Origin: Ancistrus triradiatus
Lineage: Eukaryota > Chordata > Actinopteri > Siluriformes > Loricariidae
NCBI GenBank assembly: GCA_025084515.1
Contig: JAJAGP010000367.1
Coordinates: forward strand, 264,501 to 328,500
Direction: 5' to 3'
Length of the DNA stretch: 64,000 nt
Within the stretch, counting starts at the first letter, position 1, and each line of letters starts with the position of its first letter. The notes under the pieces are model-generated. The model was not told the DNA's origin, did no database searches, and worked only from the letters and a program-made list of their open reading frames with translations. Made by a program: the position numbers and the translations under genes. Positions 22,290 to 33,470 of this stretch are shown here, in pieces.

Positions 22290-22384
22290 CTGCCAGAGAC
22301 ACAATGTGATGCTTTTAATGCTCAACTAAAACCAGCAAATGATTCAGTGGATCAACATTTCATTTTTCTGGAGACACTGATAGA

Positions 22385-22409
22385 GTGTGTGTGTGTGTGT
22401 GTGTGTACA

Positions 22410-22469
<60 letters not shown>

Positions 22470-22492
22470 ACAGTGTGTGTGTGCACACAGTA
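22385..22492. repeat. (TG)n microsatellite
   Basis: TG runs interrupted by TACACAG, in the intron between linker and B30.2 of copy D. Confidence 0.95.
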
Positions 22493-22536
22493 AGCTGCAC
22501 TATATAAACATGTAAAATATAAAAAGTAATTCTTAC

Positions 22537-22566
22537 CTGCATATTTCTTCTTTGTGTTGAAATACT
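22537..22566 (-). pseudogene. Copy D linker exon
   Basis: Flanked by CTTTTTCAG-type acceptor and GTAAGA donor, it encodes the same EYFNTKKKYA as copy A. It is stranded without upstream exons. Confidence 0.7.
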
Positions 22567-22944
22567 CTGAAAAAGATTATTTTATCATTTCATCATTCAG
22601 TTTAAATAAATAACAATTATTAGTTCATATTGATATAATCTTTAATCTAAGTGATTACTAAGTGATATTTTACATTTCACATCAAAAAATCACTAAAATA
22701 AAACCTATTTAGCCACATCTAGTTTATCCAATAAGTTTCCAGATGGAGTTTCTTAAGGCTTTAGGAGAATCTGAATGTTAGATGTTCTCACTGAAGATAA
22801 GGTGAGATTTACTGAAATGAAACAAACCCAAATAAAGACTCAGTCACTTGTACACTATTACTCCAAACATTTAGCCAAAGCCCCTGTTTGTGTTCATACA
22901 CATATTATCACACCATTCTTTTGTTGGTTATGAAAGCATGGGAA

Positions 22945-23772
22945 GATAGCTAGCTAGCAGAGTAGCATAACATACAGCACAGCCTAGAAATTTTCTGTTA
23001 ACAGTTGGGAAAGGCTCCGTCAGATTAAAACACAAGCAAAAGCAAAGTAAAGTGAGTTCGGAGACAACCACATTATGAACGTGTGACCTTTTGTGCCTCT
23101 CGTCATGTCCTTAATCACACGACACTGGCTCGTGGATGAAGGGTTTCTTTTATTCAACTCAATGTTACTCAATGTTAACTCCGTGATCTGCACTGCTCTT
23201 TCTATCTGCTGTGGGTGTTTAGTTTTACTTATAAATTGTCAGCCCTAAGATCGTATAGTGTAATATACATTTTCGTAATAAATATTACATGTCAATTGCA
23301 TAAATATGTTTTTACTAAACACGAGTACTATTACCACGCCATCCATGTTTTGTATTTTTCCTATGAAAAACATAAATAAAAGAACACTGCTGTCTTGTGT
23401 CAGACACAAATATTACAATGGCGGCAAAGCCAAGACATTCTTTACAACATAAACTTGATTACAATATATTTAATACATTTTTAATGACAAAACAAACAAA
23501 CAACGAACAAACAACCCACCTTCAATGAGTTCAGCAACCACTTACATGTTAATACACAATGTTCAGCCAACCGCCAGCCTAAACAGAACAACCTCATAAT
23601 TAAACGAGCAGGTGCGACTTACAAACATAGACAATGTAAATAGCCTATATTCACTAGCAGCTAATGAATATTAATGTACATATTGTTATTTAAACAAAAT
23701 ATAGCAGAGCTGAAAAGTTACTAGTTCAATAAAAGAATATATTTAAAAGTGCTTCAGGAACTTCACCAGAGT
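22945..23772. other. Unassigned sequence
   Basis: Homology to the butyrophilin-like block stops near 22945. No gene or element was recognised up to the Harbinger terminus. The string CACTGCTCTTTCTAT recurs on the other side of the Harbinger element at 26877. Confidence 0.3.
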
Positions 23773-26700
23773 GGTATTTCAGAAAGCAGGTTTAGTGAAA
23801 ACTCAGAGTAAGTTGACTCAGAGTTTACGGATACTCTAGGTTTTCTCCAAGTTCAGTGTAACTTGGAGTCAGTTACACCGGTAACATACTCCGTGAAGCT
23901 AAGCTGCTCGCTAGCAGGTTTACTTTAATTAACCCTGAGTTTCTCACATCGAAGCACATACACTACGGAGAAATCTCCGTCTGGAGAGGCTGATCAGACC
24001 CCGCTTTAATGTTTCCTCGTTCCCTGATGATTATCTGTGTGAGCCTTAGCGTTTCTCAGCACAGTCCAGCATTTCTATTAACAATCTTCTCCACTCTTAA
24101 TCGCTCATATGACCCTCCGTGGACACGCCCGGAGCAAAGTATTTGTGTTGCGCTCCAGGTTTTTGCCAAGGGGAGTTTTCTATACAAAATCAGTGATGCT
24201 GAGCATATTCTAAAGCAGCCGTCTTTCGGGCTGTCAGAAATGTGACTCCTGCATTAAAACGGCTAATATAAACCTTTGTGGTGTTCCCAAGTCACAGAGC
24301 CACAAACCTGATCAAAGAAGAATCCCACAGAATTTTAACGTTTCCAAGTGTGATTGGCTGCATAGATGGCACTCTTTGCTAAATGAAGGAGATTAAGTGA
24401 ATAGGAAGTTTTCCCACAACATTAATGTGCAGGTAGCCCTAAATAATAGCAATTTTGCATTACAAATTAAATACAAATCACAGTACAGCCACTGCAGTTA
24501 ATTACTGTTCTGCAGTGTGAAGGTCATATGTGATACAGCCCCACATCATCAGCTACATGGAAGCAAAGTGGCCTGGGTCTGTGCATGACTTGTAAAGTTT
24601 TCATGAGTGTACAGTGAGTGCTAGATTTGCCCCTGGTGATACATACAGTACATATAACCATATTCTCTCATAATCAATATTTAGTTCTGTTTGCCACTGA
24701 TAATTTAAACTGTATCCTTGTATTATCTATCATAGGAGAGTTTGGTAATTACAGACAGAAGGTTCCCCTACCAGCCCTATTTGCTGACCCCTTGTGCTGA
24801 TCCTGAGCCTGGCCCACAGCAATGTTATAACTTGGCTCACTGCAGGACATGAGCCATGGTAGAGACGAGCATTGGGGATCTCACTGAATGGTGATCAGAT
24901 AATGTCCCAATCATCCATTGACCGATCCTGATATAAATCCTGACCACATCGCTGATGCAGGAGATGGAAGAGCAGTGAGAGACACAATCTGCTACCATCA
25001 TTACTGATTAGCCTATCACCTCCCCAGGGTCAAATAAAAACAATGTCTGTCTTTTTATGAAGTCTTCTTTATTCCCTGCAAGTACAAATGCAGTACAGAG
25101 GTTAATATCTTGTTCTTCAAACAAGTAAAATCATCCACCTGTGGGCACCTCATCCACCTTTAACTGATGTTCCAGCAGTTGTATTTTCATTATTGTTTTT
25201 TATATCTGCAGCCTTATGTGATCCATTTCTAAATTCGATTTTTCAATTTGTTTCTAAAAATACACCTTTTACGGGGAGCTACAGGAACACAAAAAAATTA
25301 CATTGAATATCTCAGTGCTAGGTCTACGTCAAGGGCAAATTCTGACCAACATCTTACTGAGATACATTGTTCTGTTCAGGTGGATGGACCTTCTTCCCCA
25401 TTGTAATTTCCAGCAGCACTTTGTATGATCAATGGTTAGATGTGATTTTCAAGGTGTAAACCTCAGTAGGCCTCTCTGTATCTTCCCTCTCTGTGGCAGC
25501 TGACAAGGCTTCCTCATTACCTTCCTGCAATACAAATGAACAACTTTCTGTGCTGTACTGAAAGTACTTACACCTGCATGGAGCTCTGTTATGGCTCCAC
25601 CAGATTACACCAACAGTAACTGGTAGAGAATGGAGAAGACAATACAGTTAAATTATAGCTTTAACTAATTTTACTAATATTACTAATTTAAACAAGACAA
25701 TGTACCTAATTGGACTTTTGTTTCTACAACAGTGTGCATCACAGTTTTTCAAATATGTAACTCTGAGCCGCCATGAAATATGAAGAATCTGGAAAAGTAA
25801 CAGCAGTCAATTACAAGGAATTGTACTGCTACAAGAAAATCTCTGTGCCAAGTTGTGTCTAGTAATGGATGGGTGGCATCACTGATCCCACAGTGGCAAA
25901 ACGTACATAAGTTGTACATAAGTTTATATCCTTAATTTGAATGACTACCCCCTTATGTAGGCCACTGGGTCCTGGGGGGTGGCTGGGTCATATGAGCTTC
26001 CTCCAGGGATGCCTTCAGCAGCAGGTCACCCAGTGTTTTGAATGAGGGCCATCTCTTCAGCCTCTGTGAGAGGAGGTGTTGGACCCCTACCTGTTTTTTG
26101 GCCCTCAGCCTTTTTCTATTGGTTATAATGGAGGGCAAATCTGAACACATCCAACACTGAACACATTGGGAGACTTGTATAGATAAAGGCATGTAGGTGT
26201 TGCTTTTAAATAGATATGAAATAATGTTGGAATGGCTGAACAATTTACTTTTTTCTCTCTTAGGAAACTTCACTAGCTACTTACATATATGACATAACCA
26301 CTGAGTATTATTTAATTAGGTGTGGTAGCTAAACAACATCACGATTGCATGTAATGATATTATACCTTACCTGTTTGAACTATATTTTGTGTTTCATCTT
26401 CAGTTCCTGATAAGTAGCTACAGTTTGTGCTTGTTGGGTTGCACCTGCATGAATATTAACATGCGCACATGCACGTAAAATAAAATAAGTGGAACACTCA
26501 AAATAAAACTTTTTTTCAGTTATTACTCACGCCACTGACTGGCAAAACAATTTTTTTGCCACGCCAGCTCATGTAATTTAGCTACTGTTTTATTTTTTCC
26601 TAAATATATGCTCAAATTATATATACACATCTATTTCGAACTCCACAGGGTTGAAGTGTGAGGACTGAGCCCATTTTTGCTCCCGTTGCCGTTCTGATTC

Positions 26701-26853
26701 GTGTTATCTGTGTTCCATTGATGAGGGCTTTGTATCTCCTCGAGCTTTACTCAGGGTTAAAGTAACTCTGACTGAACTAAACTTTATATAAACTCTGAGT
26801 TGGACAGTTCAGGATTGAACTCAGGGATTGTTAAACCTGCTTTCTGAAATACC
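23773..26853 (+). mobile_element. PIF/Harbinger element, about 3.1 kb
   Basis: The ends are a perfect 22-base inverted repeat starting GGTATTTCAGAAAGCAGGTT, perhaps extended outwards with mismatches. Inside, the plus strand shows HARBI1-like transposase remnants (ALQVFAKGSFLYKISDAEHI at about 24150; later the equivalents of EGDFVNRKS and VICDA) with many stops. A minus-strand frame at 25953-26273 (RAKKQVGVQHLLSQRLKRWP) may be the Myb/NAIF1-like second gene of Harbinger elements. The target duplication is not clear. Confidence 0.8.
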
Positions 26854-26999
26854 CCCCTGGACAAACTTACCCACAACACTGCTCTTTCTATTTGCTGTGG
26901 ATCTTCTATCATGCTGTCACAGGTGCTTGAGTGATGTCAACTGGCTTTTCAAATCCACTGTTTGCATTGTGGGTCTCCGTGAGATGCACCAGATCGTTG

Positions 27000-27960
27000 C
27001 TCACTTACTCATTCTCTTCTTGCTTACATGCAGCAATCTTTGACATATCCATACGCTCTTCCAAACTGGCCTTTATGGCGTCAATTAACATTGTCACTCG
27101 TTAGACCTACTGGCTGTTACTCTCATCAGTCCAGTCGGTGGTTGTCATTCTTACATCACCTTACCCTAGTGTGGTTGACACTCTGGACCAGTCATTGCCC
27201 ATCCGTGCCATGATTAGGCCTTTGAGCCCTGTAGTAGTCTGCCTGAATTCCTTGTAAAAGCTCAGTAGTTCATCTCCGGACTTTTTAACTCCCACGTCTC
27301 TTAGGTCAGGCAGTTGACTCATAGCTTCCTTGATGTCTGTAGAGGTCCATGGATGATGAACCAAGAATGGTACCTTCTGGTCCAGACACTTCCACCATGG
27401 GCATATGATTGACAGCTGAGTATTCTCCTCCCTTACCTTAGCGTGGCTCAGATCTGGCCCTTGAAGACATTGTTTTGGTGGGTGTGGTCTCTGTCTGCCT
27501 GCTCCTGAGAGTGGTGGGGTGAAGAAATGTCACCCTCTGGTGGCTTGCCATCCTTTCTGTCTGAGCCATTGCAGTAGGGGGGGTGGTGGGAGCATTTCTT
27601 CTGGTGGGGCAGATGGGCCGGCTTTGGCTTAGCCAGCTGAAGCTCCTCCCTCCTGGTGTGGTTCACGCACTTCCCGCTGTGGCGACAGTCTCTGTCTCGG
27701 AGGAGCAGAGTCCACGTCGGGATCCACCTTAAACTTAACACACTTATCAGAGCTTCAGTGTACCAGTCAGAGAAAGCACTCCAACTTTTAGCTGACCACA
27801 TCATGCACACCATGTCTAGTGACTTGTCTTTTTTACTTTTTGAATTTAGATTAGCTCTAGCCTGTTGTCTAAATTCTACATCTTTTTGTTCTAGGGCCTT
27901 TTTAAGCTGATCCAACTGTCTTAGACTAAAGCTGCCTTTCTCAGGGAAACCACACTCTCT
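27000..27960 (-). mobile_element. ERV gag remnant (first ERV)
   Basis: The minus strand has a frame starting MDQLKKALEQKDVEFRQQAR at 27915 (matrix side). It then shows a capsid-type stretch at 27364-27161 with PWTSTDIKEAMSQLPD, DELLSFYKEFRQTTTGLK and IMARMGND. This matches the capsid region of fish epsilon/gamma-type ERVs. Stops and frameshifts separate the parts. Pol and env are not found to the left, so the provirus is truncated. Its LTR and primer site lie at 30650-31140. Confidence 0.7.
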
Positions 27961-28296
27961 TATCCAAAAAACTATGGTAATTATGGTAATATGGTATGCT
28001 ATTTCTCACTGTAGTTGGTTTCTCATGAAATTTATGTTTGGATGGTCAAAATTCATGCTTGGCTGGTTATGCGTTACTTTAGGTTTATCAGTTGCAGTTA
28101 AGCTTTTATGCTTCTAGTCGTAGGATTACCCATTGCTCTGCCTATGCACACTACTAGACCTTGAAATAAAACTTAAATAAACCAACAAATTTTAGTTATG
28201 AAATGAGGAAAAAATTATCTTTCCCTCTCCGTCTGGTTTTTATTTCTACACTGTCACCTATCTCTCCCTTATCTGCAGTTTCACACCCGTCTCACG

Positions 28297-28348
<52 letters not shown>

Positions 28349-28757
28349 TACACACACAGACAAACATCGCTCACTTCCAAGCTCATGCACACACCCTTAT
28401 CAGAAACGGCTCTTTTCTCACGCTTCCCTCTTCTACATCAGCTTAAAAACACATTCTCTCACACATTTCACACATTCAAAAATAGGAATTCAGTTTTCAA
28501 AATGTATTTTTCCCCAAATTTAGAACCCAACCCACCAATTTTCAAAATTCCACTCCAGTCTTTTTTGCTGATCGCAGTTGAAAACATGCAGAACACTCCA
28601 CACTCAACTCACTATGCGTGCATGTCTCCTGGTCATGGATAAAACTTGTTTTCTCCTCAGACAAGTCAGTACGCTCTAGTACCGTCACAACGCCAGATGC
28701 GTTCAGATCCATCACCTACCCAACGTCTAAACGAAGCCCAAATTCGTACCACATCTA
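27960..28757 (-). other. Leader region of the first ERV with a (CA)n tract
   Basis: Noncoding sequence between the gag remnant and the Tc1 insertion. It includes the CA run at 28296-28344. No other feature was recognised. Confidence 0.4.
28296..28344. repeat. (CA)n microsatellite
   Basis: A pure CA run of about 49 bases. Confidence 0.95.
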
Positions 28758-30289
28758 CAGTGGGACTTGAATGTTTGTGAACTCTTTAGAATGTTCTATA
28801 TTTCTGCATAAATATGACCTAAAACATCATCAGATTTTCACACAAGTCCTAAAAGTAGACAAAGAGAACCCAATTAAACAAATGAGACAAAAATATTATA
28901 CTTGCTCGTTTATTTATTGAAGAAAATGATCCAATATTACATATTAGTGAGTGGCAAAAATACGTGAACCACTGGGATTAGCAGTTAATTTGGAAGTGAA
29001 ATTAGAGTCAGGTGTTTTCAATCAATGGGATGCCAATCAGGTGTGAGTGGGCACCCTGTTTTATTTAAAGAACAGGGATCTATCAAAGTCTGCTCTTCAC
29101 AGCACGTTTGTGGAAGTGTATCATGGCACGAACAAAGGAGATTTCTGAGGACCTCAGAAAAAGAGTTGTTGATGCTCATCAGGCTGGAAAGGGTTACAAA
29201 ACCATCTTTAAAGAGTTTGGACTCCACCAATCCACAGTCAGGCAGACTGAGTACAAATGGAGGAAATTCAAAACCATTGTTACCCTCCCCAGGAGTGGTC
29301 GACCAACAAAGATCACTCCAAGAGCAAGGCGTGTAATAGTTGGTGAGGTCACAGAGGACCCCAGGGTAACTTCTAAGCAACTGAAGGCCTCTCTCACATT
29401 GGCTAATGTTAATGTTCATGAGTCCACCATCAGAAGAACACTGAACAACAATGGTGTGCATGGCAGGGTTGCAAGGAGAAAGCCACTGCTCTCCAAAAAG
29501 AACATTGCTGCTCGTCTGCAGTTTTGTGGACGGATGAGACCAAAATAGAACATTTTGGTTTTAAAAAAGAAAAAAAAAGAAAAGCTTTATTTTTGGAAAA
29601 CACTGCATTCCAGCAAGAGAAGAACCTTATCCCATCTGTGAAACATGGTGGTGGTAGTATCATGGTTTGGGCCTGTTTTGCTGCATCTGGGCAGGACGGC
29701 TTGCCATCATTGATGGAACAATGAATTCTGAATTACATCAGAGAATTCTAAAGGAAAATGTCAGGACATCTGTCCATGAACTGAATCTCAAGAGAAGGTG
29801 GGTCATGCAGCAAGACAACGCCCCTAAGCACACAAGCTGTTCTACCAAAGAATGGTTACAGAAGAATAAAGTTAATGTTTTAGAATGGCCAAGTTGTGGA
29901 AGGACCTGAAGCGAGCAGCTAATGTGAGGAAACCCACCAACATCCCAGAGCTGAAGCTGTTCTGTATGGAGGAGTGGGCTAAAATTCCTCCAAGCAGGAC
30001 TGATCAACAGCTACAGGAAATGTTTAGCTGCAGTTATTGCTGCACAGGGGGGTCACACCAGATACTGAAAGCAAAGGTTCACACACTTCTGCCACTCACT
30101 AATATGTCATATTGGATCATTTTCCTCAATAAATAAATGAGCAAGTATAATATTTTTGTCCCATTTTTTTAACTGGGTTTTTTTTAATCTACTTTTAGGA
30201 CTTGTGTGAAAATCTGATGATGTTTTAAGTCATATTTATGCAGAAATATAGAACATTCTAAAGGGTTCACAAACTTTCAAGCACCACTG
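28758..30289 (+). mobile_element. Tc1/mariner element, 1532 bases, both ends present
   Basis: Bounded by TA at 28756-28757 and 30290-30291, with inverted repeats of about 200 bases (CAGTGGGACTTGAATGTTTG left; AAACTTTCAAGCACCACTG right). Transposase starts at 29123 with MARTKEISEDLRKRVVDAHQ, then GLHQSTVRQTEYKWRKF, LPRSGRPTKI and STIRRTLNNNGVHG. A deletion near 29521 shifts the frame before WTDETKIEHFG. QQDNAPKH keeps the second acid. A further deletion at about 29891, after EWPS, removes the stretch with the third catalytic acid. It sits in the first ERV's leader and is not functional. Confidence 0.93.
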
Positions 30290-30654
30290 TATTTAAACCC
30301 CGTCGGGCTAGATCCAGTTTTTTTTTTCTTTTTTCGGAAAACCCTAGGTTAAAACCCTCATACCTCAGGCTGAGTCCGTAGGCCCTTTGACTATGACTTT
30401 GGGAATGTTCTGCAGTTCTAACCACAAACAGAAAAAAACTTAACTATATGTAAATGTACATATAGTACAGCAATCTTAAATAAAAGCCTGCTTTTCTCAC
30501 CTTGTGGGTCTTAGGTCTGTAGCGCCAGGCAGACATGGATACAGCTTTCAAACTTTGCTCCTCTCTGAAACAGCAAGGTACAGGAGTGAAGATAGTTTTA
30601 ACCTCACTGGGCGTCCCCGAAGCTCGTCCTCTGCTCTGGTCAAACATGGTAGAA

Positions 30655-30677
30655 CAGTCCCATCTGGGGGGCCAAAT
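30655..30677 (-). other. Primer-binding-site-like sequence of the first ERV
   Basis: Directly after the LTR end the minus strand reads TTTGGCCCCCCAGATGGGAC, a TGGxxCCCCAGxTGGGAC-type primer site. Confidence 0.6.
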
Positions 30678-31140
30678 TGTGGTAGAAAAGCAGCGCATAT
30701 ACCTCACTTACTTCAGACTGGAAACAAGCTGGCCAGTGAGATGAGAGGAAAGACAAGACCAGGGTTGCATCGTTACTCATCTAAAGGTTTATTGACAAAA
30801 GATCATAGTTATACAAGGTTCTAAGAGGGAGTAGTCCCCTGCTACGATTTACGATTGGTTCAAAAGAGTGATAAGTATAGATAATGTATCTTAAGTAAGG
30901 GGGTGAGCATAGAGTGAGTCAGTGCATTGGAGAATTGTGGAGCCGGGTCCCAAGCTTGGTCCTGCATTGTATACCAGACAAAGAACATCTGGTACCATCC
31001 TTGAGTTACCAGGACAGAGGAAAAACAACTTTTATAAAGAAAACATCTTTGTTCAACATATACATATTGATATCTGTCAAGGATGCCATGTACACAGTAA
31101 TTACACATTTTCTATTACAATATAAATTGCTGGTAGTACA
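30678..31140 (-). mobile_element. 5' LTR of the first ERV
   Basis: On the minus strand it starts TGTACTACCAGC at 31140 and ends TTTTCTACCACA at 30678, next to a primer-site-like sequence. An AATAAA lies near 30788. Its upstream end abuts gypsy reverse transcriptase sequence at 31141. No second copy of this LTR was seen, so the 3' part of the provirus is lost. Confidence 0.65.
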
Positions 31141-31330
31141 TAACCATGCCCAGGAACCATTCTTTGAGAAAGGGTAATCCCATCATCCATCATGAGATCT
31201 GCTTCAATCATACTGGTGAGGGACTTCACTTTATCAGGGTCAGTTGCTACTCCATTCACATCAACTGTGACCCAGAAATCTCACACTCTGTCCGAGCAGG
31301 CAGCACTTCTTTGGAGCCAGTTTTATTTAT
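31141..31330 (-). mobile_element. Gypsy RT, downstream piece
   Basis: Reading minus from about 31328: KLAPKKCCLL, then RFLGH, and after a frameshift VDVNGVATDPDKVKSLTSM. This is the palm/thumb end of a gypsy RT and continues the frame cut at 42306. An 11-kb ERV lies between the two pieces. Confidence 0.8.
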
Positions 31331-31344
31331 AGCGATGTTTTCAT

Positions 31345-31800
31345 AGTGATTCTGTGTAGATGCTGAAAGAAAATCTCCGCTGACACCGTATTACTTGTAT
31401 ATAAATGAGATGTTTATTACACAGAAAAAACAGCATCAAATCAGGCACTACGGTTTTCCTGATAGAGGACCCGAAGCCAATATGGAAACCTCTGTCTATC
31501 AGATATAGTCAACAGCTTATATTGACTCGCCGTCTCTGCGCACTTAGATAGAAAACATATGGTCCTGATGTAAACGATCTCCTTATTTGGTATTGACAAA
31601 GAGAGATCTTTTCTCCTGTTTAAGTTTACCCTTGGGACTAGATCCCCAACTTAAACATTTAACTCAGACATTCCAGAATCATAGAAAAACAGAAATCTTT
31701 TGGAGCTTCAGACTGTATTACTGTATTACTCATATGTAAAATCTTAAAATACATTATTTATAATATAAGAGATGCTACAGACAATATACCTCATTCCCCC
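31345..31800 (-). mobile_element. 3' LTR of the second ERV
   Basis: A direct repeat of 41865-42305 (about 440 bases, clearly diverged). On the minus strand it begins TGAGGTATATTG just after a polypurine tract. The 3' border near CACTATGAAAACA is uncertain by about 15 bases. Confidence 0.82.
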
Positions 31801-31818
31801 CCTCCCGAGACTTTGTCT
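31801..31818 (-). other. Polypurine tract of the second ERV
   Basis: The minus strand reads CGGGAGGGGGGGAA immediately before the LTR start TGAGG. This fixes the element's orientation as minus. Confidence 0.75.
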
Positions 31819-32285
31819 CGGAATTTAAAAAAGAGCACCTGCATTTCACAGTTGGGTCAAAATATCAATTCCTCCTGCATATGTTTAACCTCAATAGTAA
31901 AAGTTTGGAGTGCAAGAGCAAAAACCTCTCAGGCAGCTACCTTTCCTTAAATATTCATCAATCAATCTAGACAGGAAAAACTCCAGCGGCCCCTCTGTCC
32001 CAGACGGCCACATATAGTACTCCAGACCAATTCAAAAAGAAGAAATTTTGACAATTTGTGTAGAGATATGACTAAAAACAAATACATGTGAAAACATCAG
32101 CAAATAAAATCAAAACAATGTCCAGCTTCAGGCTAGTCGACTCATCGGACGCTCCATTGGACCTGTCCCTGCCTAACACCAATATCTCTAACCATCGAGA
32201 AAAGAAAAAAACATGAGGTCCCAATGTACCCAGTCAATGACAGAAAACATCATTCTCCAAATAATAAGAACAAAGGAAGTGTTAC
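31819..32285 (-). other. Second ERV, 3' internal part, not assigned
   Basis: Lies between the polypurine tract and a LINE tail. It may be env or 3' untranslated sequence, but no motif I can name is preserved. Confidence 0.35.
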
Positions 32286-32289
32286 AAAT

Positions 32290-33065
32290 TTAGTGAAGTC
32301 AAGTCAAGTAGTTTTATTGTCAATTCTGCATATATACAAGACATACAGAGAATCGAAATTACGTTACGCTCTTACCCAAGTTACACAAAACAATAAACAT
32401 TAAAGATGGTTAAACTAAACTAAGTGAACTAAACTAAGAATATAATATATGACAGTTAACACTCAACAGAATAGACACTGCAGACATGATGTGTAAACAG
32501 TAATGCAGAGAATAAATACTGATTAGAGAGAGCGAGCCGGATCTAATTACAGAGTCACATATGGTCATGTTACAGTTGGTGCTGAAAAGGTGGAAGTGAC
32601 AGTACCAGTGTAATCAGGACTAGTATGAACAGTAGTGCAAATAAAGAGGTATTCAGCTTGAAGGCTGGTTAAAGTGATTTGGTGCATAATAGTCCTTTAT
32701 CAGTTGTTTACAGTCTTTATCAGTTATTGAAGGCTGGTTAAAGTGATCGGTGAATAACAGCTCTTTATCGGTTCTGTGCAGTTCTTTATTAGTGTGTGCA
32801 GGAGAGCAGAAGGGGGAGGTGGGGCAGAGTAGGGAGAGAGTTCAGCTTCCTAACAGCCTGATGGATGGAGCTGTCCCTCAGTCTGCTGGTCCTAGCCCTG
32901 AGACTACGAAATCTTCTCCCGGATGGCATTAAGCTGAAGAAGCTGTGTAGTGGGTGGCTGGGATCCCCAGCCAAGCAGAGGGCTTTTTGTGTGAGGCGAG
33001 AGTTGTATAAATCTTGAAGGCAGGGGAAAGAGGTCCAATAATCTAATCGCAAAATCTATCCACAA
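32290..33065 (-). mobile_element. LINE 3' end with (TCAAG)n tail, probably L1/Tx1-type
   Basis: The minus strand ends ATTGACAATAAAACTACTTG followed by TCAAG repeats. Upstream, a frame contains LMPSGRRFRSLRARTSRLRD and HQAVRKLNSL, a C-terminal signature I associate with fish L1/Tx1 elements. It is a 5' truncated insertion within the second ERV. Clade assignment is tentative. Confidence 0.55.
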
Positions 33066-33460
33066 CTACCATATGAGATATATTCTCATATATCTTAGAT
33101 TCTACTTACCTCTCTTCCAAATACTCCTTCCTCTCAGACACTTCTCACTCCTTCCATAAAACATCATCTCAAAACTGACATACACTTTATCTCCTACTTT
33201 TCTTCTATATGTCATCCTATCTTAACAATTACAACCACCCATCATCATGTACAGCTGGATAAACAGCTACCACTAACTTTCCCCTAAACTCATTCATAAA
33301 CCCTACCAATTAGAAAAAGACAAATTAACTTGCATTTCATTTCTTTCTACTTTTAACCCCTTACTCTAGCCTTCTCAAACGTCTTCATTAACTACCTTCT
33401 TCTTACAATACTACAGCTTCTTTTGTGAAGCCTTGTGCCCCTTTCTTCAATATCTGTTAA
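33066..33460 (-). other. Second ERV, remnant downstream of RT
   Basis: The first bases after the LINE insertion site continue the retroviral RT (ILKKGAQGFTKEAV on the minus strand). The rest is AT-rich without clear motifs. Confidence 0.4.
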
Positions 33461-33470
33461 ACCTTAATTG

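Noticed and set aside
27656..27910. Plus-strand frame opposite the ERV gag
   Set aside because: Antisense of the matrix-side gag remnant.
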